A model generated the notes under the pieces. The model saw nothing but the letters and a program-made list of their open reading frames with translations, made no database searches and was not told the DNA's origin. Shown one piece after another: positions 57,422-64,000 of a stretch of DNA of 64,000 nucleotides. Position 1 is the first letter of the stretch; every line of letters begins with the position of its first letter. Origin of the DNA: Proales similis (Eukaryota; Rotifera; Eurotatoria; Ploima; Proalidae); assembly GCA_019059635.1 (NCBI GenBank), contig JAGVRJ010000013.1, positions 1,364,001 to 1,428,000 on the forward strand, in the 5' to 3' direction. The position numbers and the translations under genes are program-made.

Positions 57422-59338
57422 CTAATAATTGGACGTAAAGAGTGAGCCGGTGCTCTGATTGCTTGCGGTCTGCGACTCGCTCTTGGTTGTCAGCGGGGGC
57501 GAATTGCTTGCGGTGTTATTCGAAGTCTGTTCACCTCCGTTTGCTAGCTCTACAACTCGTTCGTTTAGGGCTGATGGTCCATCAAATGAGGGTGAAGCAC
57601 CCGGACCAGATGACGATGCGATTGCAGAAGTTCCGGTTGACGGCTGTCCGGTGCCATTCTCATTGCCATTCAAAATGGGTGATTCGATGCCACTAGGTGG
57701 GGTATTGCCGCTAGGTCCTTCGTTGGTCGGGTTCTCGCTCAACAGCATCTCTTGGGTGTTTGGGGAAACTGCACTGCTTTCATCGCCTAGCGCTTGGAAC
57801 GAATTGCTCCGCTGATTAAGCATTTGATCGTGCAGATGCCCGCCCATGTGACTGGGTACCGAATTAGGCTGGTTAATGGTTTGACCAAGGCCAGGCTGCA
57901 TTTGCTGATGCGGTGGCCCAATCTGTTGCTGCTGGACCGACATTGGGTTTGACGGCGTTTGTGTCCTGGGAGGCTGCGGCGGTTGGATTGTTGGCTTGGG
58001 CTGTCCTCCAAAGTCAAGCTGGTTATTTTCTAACCGCGTAATGAGTCGCTCGTCTTCTTCGCCGAAGTCGCCACCCATTAAACTTGGTTCTCCGACCACC
58101 ATTACGTCTCCACCTGTGGGCCCCATCATCATCCCAGGTGGTGCTTGCATGCCGCTTTGCGGCATTACACCCGGTGGCATGCTCGGTGGGTTGTTGATCG
58201 CGTTGTTCTTCTTTGAGCTCTTGCTGTCTTTACTCTTTGTGTCGCCGCTATTCTTACGCTTTCGACGCTTGCTGGGCGTGCTCGCCTGTGATGGAGTGGG
58301 TGATCGGTTCAGCTTATCGTTAGAAAGAGGTGACGTATGCTCCATCATAGAGCGGTGGGGTTGCATCGGCGCGTTGCCTTGAATGTGAGTTGGCGGAGGC
58401 ATGGCCTGCTGTGGTGGACCTTGTTGGTAGAAGCCCGGTGGCACTCCTCTTCCGGATCTTTGCATGTTCACTAAGCGCAAGCTTTCGCGCGCCGACGCAC
58501 CGGTTTGCTGACTTTTAGCCATTATCTCTTGCATGGGCTCGAGAACGCTGCACAGTTTAAGATAATTAATGGTGGACTGAGGCAAGCCCGTGCGAGTTAT
58601 GTTCTTTGACAGTTGATCAATGATGCCGGCGTCTTGTTGAATAGCGATGGCCGAGCGCGGAATGAGCTCTTGATGGCGTCGAATAGTGAACACCCAGTGA
58701 CTTATTCGGACTTCATGGGCCACGTTAAATTCGAGCATCAAGTGCCCTTCGGTAAATACGGTGGCGAACATTGGCCGCCCGTGCTTGGTTATAATCGTAC
58801 ATAGGTCCGACTCAAATACTAGATGATCTTGCTTGGGCATGTTCGAACATCTCGATACGTTAAAACTCAGATCAGTAGCGCCCCCTTCGCCAAAACTTCG
58901 GAAGAAACGCGGTATGAGCGTGCGGCTGATTGAGTAGGTTCGAAGGTAGCCGCTTTCGTCCGGCACGTTTCGGATGGTGAGACGAGCGTTATCGTCAAAA
59001 AACTCGTTTGAAAAGCCCTCCCACCAAGGTATCTCGTTATAGTCGTGCTCAGCTCTGAAAGCGAGCCGCTTGTTCATCTCAAATATTCGAAGTTCGGGCT
59101 GCAAATGCAGTGGGATGCTAAACGGTCGCATTGGGCCTGTTGGCGGAGGAGGAGGCGGTGGTGCCATCGGGCCCATATGCGATGGCATTCTCACTGCCAT
59201 GTGCGGTGCAACATTGAACGGCTGCATTGGCCCGGCCCACTGAGGCCCGTGTGGCCCTTGTCCGTGAGGAGGAAACTGACCCATCGGCATATGATGCGGC
59301 GGTGGCCCCTGGTGCTGATGCACTGGTTCGGACATCAT
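57422..59338 (-). CDS. LDB1: LIM-domain-binding protein, Chip/LDB1
   Basis: Nuclear dimerising cofactor that links LIM-homeodomain and LMO proteins to enhancers. Single coding exon of 638 aa. N-terminal 75 residues are His/Pro/Gly/Met-rich, with a run of seven prolines. The dimerisation domain follows: LRIFEMNKRLAFRAEHDYNE, WWEGFSNEFFDDNARLTI, YSISRTLIPRFFRSFGEGGA, GHLMLEFNVAHEVRISHWVF, HQELIPRSAIAIQQD, IDQLSKNITRTGLPQSTINY and LEPMQEIMAKS. Next is a nuclear signal (SKRRKRKNSG) and the LIM-interaction domain (DVMVVGEPSLMGGDFGEEDE, RLITRLENNQLDF). The long Gln/Pro/Ser-rich tail (about 430-638) extends beyond vertebrate LDB1. A 5' UTR intron (GTAAGA..CAG, near 59439-59380) seems to precede the ATG. 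Only one LDB gene is seen. Confidence 0.95.
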   Translation of the reverse strand: MMSEPVHQHQGPPPHHMPMGQFPPHGQGPHGPQWAGPMQPFNVAPHMAVRMPSHMGPMAPPPPPPPTGPMRPFSIPLHLQPELRIFEMNKRLAFRAEHDYNEIPWWEGFSNEFFDDNARLTIRNVPDESGYLRTYSISRTLIPRFFRSFGEGGATDLSFNVSRCSNMPKQDHLVFESDLCTIITKHGRPMFATVFTEGHLMLEFNVAHEVRISHWVFTIRRHQELIPRSAIAIQQDAGIIDQLSKNITRTGLPQSTINYLKLCSVLEPMQEIMAKSQQTGASARESLRLVNMQRSGRGVPPGFYQQGPPQQAMPPPTHIQGNAPMQPHRSMMEHTSPLSNDKLNRSPTPSQASTPSKRRKRKNSGDTKSKDSKSSKKNNAINNPPSMPPGVMPQSGMQAPPGMMMGPTGGDVMVVGEPSLMGGDFGEEDERLITRLENNQLDFGGQPKPTIQPPQPPRTQTPSNPMSVQQQQIGPPHQQMQPGLGQTINQPNSVPSHMGGHLHDQMLNQRSNSFQALGDESSAVSPNTQEMLLSENPTNEGPSGNTPPSGIESPILNGNENGTGQPSTGTSAIASSSGPGASPSFDGPSALNERVVELANGGEQTSNNTASNSPPLTTKSESQTASNQSTGSLFTSNY

Positions 59339-60906
59339 CTTGGCCGCGCCGCCTGCCGATCCAGCGGCGTCTGCCTTATTCTCTGCACAAGCAAACGGTC
59401 TTAGCTAAATCGAACCTAAAGTAACAATTCATAACTCTCTTACTTTTCTTTCCTATTTTGACGAAATAGGGTGAACACTTTTCTAGGTTCGATTTGCGTT
59501 TGGCACGTGTAGATCAGAGCATACCCGGCTTACATCAGTCGCCCAATAACGGTCTGCCTCTCCGTCTTAGCTTTTGATATCTAAATAGGCGCCTGTCTGA
59601 TTCATTAATACGTCATTTTTGATTGTGTGTGTGTATATGAATGTGTGTGACAAGTGCCTGTCTTCATCTAGACTCACTCATTCGCGCGCGCGCGCTCGCT
59701 AGCTCGCTCATATTCAGGCAGGCAGTCTTTGCTTCGTTAGGCCAGGCAGTAGGCCGGCTTGGGGTCAACGCACGCACGAATATTTGCATAGCCGAACGAA
59801 CGAAATGAACGACCAGAATGGGTTCATTATGTCCGCGCATGCGAGCTTTTGAGCCAGCGCGAGACCCGTCAGTGGCGGCAGTCAACCCGTCCGGGGTGTG
59901 GACTCGGTCATGGGGCCCTGCATGATTTTAATCGGACGAATCGATGCGAGACAATCATTATGCCGGCTTGAGTGGCGAGGCGAGCGCCAGTCCGTGACTA
60001 CATTCCACAGCGACCGGACCATTGATTATTTGTTGAATCTGATCCAACTCAGCGCCTAAATATCTCGTCTCGCATAATTCGCTCATAATTGCGAAACCAT
60101 TTGCATAAAGGCAATAGCGGTTCGATTTTGAGCGCATAATCTAACGCGTCTATCGATCGACACAAACATAAACAGCATGAACTCGCCGAGGCTTTTTATA
60201 CATATGCGCGTGAATGGCATGACCCCGCTTCTGATTGTCGTTCAGATGAACGAACCTGGCCAGTATATGCCTGGCGGCCATCACCTTCCCTCCCACCGCC
60301 TCTACGCGACCTGTTCTACCTTCCCTTCTGCTCTATCTAACATTTCGAATTTTTATTATTCAAAAACTGCCATTAGAACTCACAAGCAAAGTGCCACTCG
60401 ACAGAGCATGCGCGTCCTACCTCACCATGGCAATTTGAAGCGCTCACAAATTATTCGCAATTTCTCATCGTCCAGCCCATACGATTCGAGCAATGTTCGC
60501 ACTAATTTGTCGCTGACCAACAGACCGCCCACTGTCTCACGCATGTCCGCTCTCGTCGCCATGCTAATCAAGAGTGAATTAGTTCTTAATCATACAGGCA
60601 ACCTAGCCCTCTCTTACATTCCAAGAGTGAAGAGCGCTACTAAGGGCCACTCGCTAACGCTGAACACCACGTTCTCATTGGTCAAGCTAAAAATAAATCG
60701 TTCCGTCAAATAAATCGTCCAAGAGCAAACAGCCATTCAAAGTCCACTTACTTGAAAGAAAATATTAAATTCTTAAGATGCTGCTTGAAAAGGGTCCCTG
60801 AGCTTGCTAAACTGAAATCGCTGAATTTTAATAGCTGTTCTATGCTAGCAGACATGTCGATAAGTGAACGTCTTGTCATTTTCAATTACTCTTGAAACCC
60901 AACTCA
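59339..60906. promoter_or_regulatory. LDB1 upstream region with GT and CG microsatellites
   Basis: About 1.6 kb. Near the gene it holds the 5' UTR exon and intron of LDB1. Further up are (GT)n at about 59624-59650, a (CG)n tract at about 59682-59694 and Cg-rich sequence to about 59780, then CGATCGAT-like and TTAT-rich motifs. An open frame at 60177-60713 (plus, 178 aa) has no recognisable features and is not called as a gene. The distal end must hold the RPAP2 3' UTR. Confidence 0.45.
59682..59694. repeat. (CG)n microsatellite upstream of LDB1
   Basis: Alternating C-G run, next to a (GT)n run at about 59624-59650; both are alternating purine-pyrimidine sequences. Confidence 0.8.
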
Positions 60907-62282
60907 CTAGTTGACCAATTTGTCGTGGAAGATTTTTCTTCTAATTTGTAGCTGCGATTTGGCGTCTACTGCCGGCAGGACGCGAACAATGTCCTCCGAG
61001 CCGACTTTGATATGCAACTCTCTTCTGAAATTCTCTTCCGTTTCCTCCACTCCAGCGCTTGCTCCAAGTCCGCTCATAAACTCTTTTATCTTTATTGACT
61101 GCAGCTGTGATTGTTGGCGGATTTTAGAAAAGTCAGGAAGAGGTTTTAGCTTTTCCACTGGGCCATCAGTACTCAAGTTGAACTGCTCCAGTTTGCGAGT
61201 CATTTCTTTGCTCTCACATTCATCATCGTTAGCTGAGTTGGCGAGTTCGGACTGTAAACTAGAAGAGGCATCCACTGTCACCATGAAATCGCTCTCTAGC
61301 TTCTGCATTACTTCCTGTCTCTCTCGCTCCTTATTCAGTTGCATTTCATCTTCGCCACAAAGGTACTGCCGAGTTCGTTCTGTAACGAGCTCCACAAATC
61401 GCTGGAGCATATATTCTATAAGCATCAAGCGATTTTTGCGCTCTGCGTTCAACACAATCTGTTTGGGCCCTTCGAGTTCGGCCGACAGATCAAACAGTTG
61501 ACCAAGAAAGTTCAAATCGGTCGGAGTTGGATGGATTCCTCTTTCAAATGCGCTTCTTGCCTCCCTGCGCTTTTCTTTTAGCTTTTTCTCTGTTTCCTCG
61601 TCCTCTTGTTCGTCCTCATCATCTTCTAATTCGCTTAAAGATGGCTCTTTTGGCAATTGAACTGTAGATCTATTGGTCTCTTGTCGATCTTGGATTTTAT
61701 TTTCAGCTTGGTTGACCTGCCTAATTGATTCAGGCGCTTTCACAGCCGGCTTGGCTGGCGGAGCCCATAAGCGGATTTCAACCTGCACTGATGAATCACG
61801 GAGCCATATTGGCGTGGTAGAAAGTTGCGCCTTGAAAAAGCTCGATGCTTTGTGGCACTTCAATGAACAGAATTGCTGGTTTTTATTTTCCCCGCCTTAG
61901 ATCTTAATTTCGGTCGAATCATCTTGTTTCAGAACTTACTTTTAGTTGATCCATTTCGTAAACTTGATTCGATCGAGCGACAATTTCGTACTTTTTGCGG
62001 GGTATCTTTAAGTCGTGGCCAGTTAATTAGCGAGAATCATGTCCACGGACTTTGATAGTTTACATTAGAAAGAAAATTTCTGCAAATGGGATAGCCACAT
62101 AGACGACTTAGGAATCTCTCTTCCACGGCCTCTTCGTAGTGACTAGGCTCCATGTAAGCAGCAGCGTCGATAAGTGTTCTGGGATCAACAGTTTCTTCGA
62201 GCAGCGAGCTGACCGCGTCTTGGCTCTTTTTGATCGCCTCTTTCTTACGCTCTTGGAGCTTTTTTCTCTTTTCCTCGTCCAT
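60907..62282 (-). CDS. RPAP2: RNA polymerase II-associated protein 2 (RTR1-type CTD phosphatase)
   Basis: Atypical phosphatase for Ser5 of the RNA polymerase II CTD; also aids polymerase import. Exon 1 from ATG 62282 has a lysine/glutamate-rich helix, then the RTR1 domain: DPRTLIDAAAYMEPSHYEEA, VEERFLSRLCGYPICRNFLSN. Exon 2: IPRKKYEIVARSNQVYEMDQ. Exon 3 begins QFCSLKCHKASSFFKAQLST then TPIWLRD. The two cysteine pairs (C-x4-C in CGYPIC, C-x3-C in CSLKC) with His form the zinc site of the family. The rest is acidic/charged linker and a conserved C-terminal segment (NRLMLIEYMLQRFVELVTER, RVLPAVDAKSQLQIRRKIFH) also found in RPAP2. Introns are about 55-65 nt; one acceptor is AAAG. About 200 bp separate it from PSMB7 upstream. 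Confidence 0.92.
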
Positions 62283-62480
62283 CTTTATCGCGAAGGAACC
62301 ACTAGAAGCTAGTAACTCTTAGCTGTTCGGTTCGGCGCCACTACGAACCAACCGGCGCCAAAAATAAATAGCCACTATGGATATGATTGAATGCACAAAG
62401 CTTTATTCGACACGATAAGTTTATGAAAAGAAGGTCGCAAAGCGATTGAGGATTAAATGAAACGGTTCCATCAGCACATT

Positions 62481-63494
62481 CTAAGCGATCTCCATGGTCT
62501 CGCCGCTGCGACCTGAATCTCTCACCCGGGTGCTCAACACTTGGTACTCGATTTTTCTTATACTTGAGCTAAGTACTGGTGTGGTTCCTCGCTTAAATCG
62601 GTAATCTCCCTGCCTAAAAGAAAGCAAAGAGCTAACAACGTAATCTCATACTCTCTGATCATAGCGTCTTACTTCTGGCCTTTAAGATTGGCTACGTGAT
62701 ATGGTCGAATCATTTCTGTCTTTTCCCGAGTGATTACACACAGATCGACGTTGCTGCCCGAGCCGAGGTCGTTGAAAATACCAGCACGGATGGCGTCCGC
62801 TACAAGCTCCTTTGCCTCTTCCTCGCTCATGTCTGACTTGTATCTGTCTTCAAAGACTGCCATGGCGGCTAGTGAACCCGATCCCATCGTCACATAGGGC
62901 AGACGATCGCTCGAACCGTGCGGGTATATTGAGCCTAGGTAGGGGCCAGTAGCATCAACTCCGCCTAGAACTAGAGCAGCGCTCACGTAGCCTTGGTAGC
63001 GAAACAAGTACTGACGAAGCAAGCGGCTAGCAGCTACAACTCGGACTTGGCGGCCAGAGTTAAGTCGGTGCAGTTCAAGCTGAGAGGCGATCATGCGAGT
63101 TGTGAACTCTGTGTCGGCGGCTGTTCCGGCACCACAGCAACTATCATCTGGATAGTCAATGTGATCTCAAGCATAGAGCAGATGTTCAACTTACTAAATA
63201 TTGGGCGCAATGTAATGAATTTTCTGGCAGTTCTTCTCTGCTACTATGCTGCCGTCAGTGGCTCTAGTGTCAGCACCGAGTACAATTCCATCTTTGAAGA
63301 TCACTCCCGCAATAGTGGTTCCGGTTTTGGTTGCTTTAGGTGCTGTGAAGCCAGCCTGAGATGTGATGTACGCGTTTCTGATTTAAGAAGAATCATTCAT
63401 TCAAATGGTGAGCATGTCAAGAGCTCGTAGCCTACCGTCGGCAATTTTCGAAGCTAAAGCCTCCGTTCTCTTCACTCTTGACAATTCCAGCCAT
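62481..63494 (-). CDS. PSMB7: 20S proteasome subunit beta-2 (PSMB7)
   Basis: Trypsin-like catalytic subunit of the proteasome core. Exon 1 (from ATG 63494) [20 protein letters not shown], an intron ending CAG, exon 2 [20 protein letters not shown], in which mature Thr1 is the Thr of TKTG|TTIAG and the propeptide is cut after Gly. Then [32 protein letters not shown], an intron (GTAAGT..GATAG), [80 protein letters not shown] and the final exon [20 protein letters not shown], ending GETMEIA. All proteolytic residues are intact. About 280 aa, family length. Poly(A) signal (TTTATT on plus) near 62401. Confidence 0.96.
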
Positions 63495-64000
63495 TTCGGG
63501 GTCACTTCTCTAAATAAAACTGATCGAAACCGAGTAATGCCAATGCACAGTTCAAAATTGTCCCTATTGGCTTATTCAAACTCACTTCTATTTAGCCGTC
63601 TCATGCAGACAGTCTCGCAAACGTCGAAACTGTTGCAACAAAAATTCACGCGCTTGTCTTTTCGTGACATGGCGCTTCTAATTTCTCTTTAGAATTTATT
63701 CATTTTTTTCAAGTTCGGATTGTTAAGTCCATCTCTGTTCGTCTCGTCTATTTGATTGTTTAGAGTCTTTGAGACTCAATTTATTATTATATTGAAAAAT
63801 CCAAGAATAGTAAAATAAAACAAATCGAAGGGTAATAAACTAGTAGAAAAAGAGCGCGCTCCATCAATTTTTTTTTCAATATACAACCAAAGAATTCCAA
63901 TTAATTATATAGACTTTTAAAGCTGACAACTGCTGCTGTTGTCTTGACAAATATGTTTAAATAAGACGCTCCTCAGGCGGCCGTTTTAGATCCATACTGA
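63495..64000. other. AT-rich right edge, no gene seen
   Basis: About 500 bp. Upstream of PSMB7, so its promoter is here. From 63690 the sequence is AT-rich with several AATAAA/TTTATT-type signals on both strands (near 63705, 63778, 63815, 63833); it may be the 3' UTR of a gene outside the window. Confidence 0.4.

Noticed and set aside
60177-60713. 178-aa open frame on the plus strand upstream of LDB1
   Set aside because: No domain, no conserved motif, composition typical of read-through non-coding DNA, no splice or promoter context; similar-sized chance frames occur elsewhere here (42034-42561).

Overview
This window is nuclear DNA from a small, gene-dense bilaterian invertebrate. The main evidence is spliceosomal introns that are almost all about 45-70 nt, intergenic gaps often of 60-300 bp, animal-specific genes (a COE/EBF transcription factor, a Chip/LDB1 cofactor, mitoguardin, an NPY/NPF-like GPCR, an FKBP6/shutdown-type co-chaperone, TMEM179), two eukaryotic tRNA-Gly genes and AATAAA-type poly(A) signals. 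The COE protein has only one copy of helix 2 after its IPT domain, as expected for an invertebrate. I cannot name the phylum safely; a compact arthropod-like or other ecdysozoan genome is plausible. There are no bacterial operons, CRISPR arrays or transposons that I can support.

Layout: 1-13950 holds dynein intermediate chain (partial, cut by the left edge), BRX1, ATP13A1, a KIF14-like kinesin, FKBP6/shutdown and MBF1. 14565-25366 holds INPP5F, an unrecognised multi-exon gene, TYW3, a small very cysteine-rich protein gene missed by simple ORF reading, TMEM179 and a PWWP3A/MUM1-like gene. 25367-34099 is the COE gene with about 3 kb of apparently non-coding DNA on each side. 34100-41335 holds RUVBL2, a peptide GPCR and mitoguardin. 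41336-44688 is non-coding apart from two identical tRNA-Gly(GCC) genes. 44689-56726 holds WDR18, cyclophilin B, ornithine aminotransferase, sulfite oxidase, ATPSCKMT, EXOC3 and an arylamine N-acetyltransferase. 57422-63494 holds Chip/LDB1, RPAP2 and PSMB7.

Most genes are housekeeping: ribosome assembly (BRX1, WDR18), the ER and secretory pathway (ATP13A1, cyclophilin B, EXOC3), phosphoinositides (INPP5F), chromatin and transcription (RUVBL2, RPAP2, MBF1, LDB1), mitochondria (OAT, SUOX, ATPSCKMT, MIGA) and proteolysis (PSMB7). They are packed closely, often head-to-head or tail-to-tail. Developmental and neural genes (COE, the GPCR, LDB1) sit beside the only long non-coding stretches, which suggests retained cis-regulatory DNA.

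Most striking are: (1) a 134-aa three-exon gene at 21953-22472 (minus) whose C-terminal half is a Cys-Asp/Cys-Gly mosaic; (2) 3' splice sites that very often carry A at -3 (AAG) with little pyrimidine tract; (3) two GC-AG introns with conserved coding on both sides; and (4) an intronless NAT whose catalytic triad falls at the canonical 68/107/122 once the start is moved to 55911. Exon borders were placed by eye from splice dinucleotides, phase and family conservation; CDS spans given here include introns.
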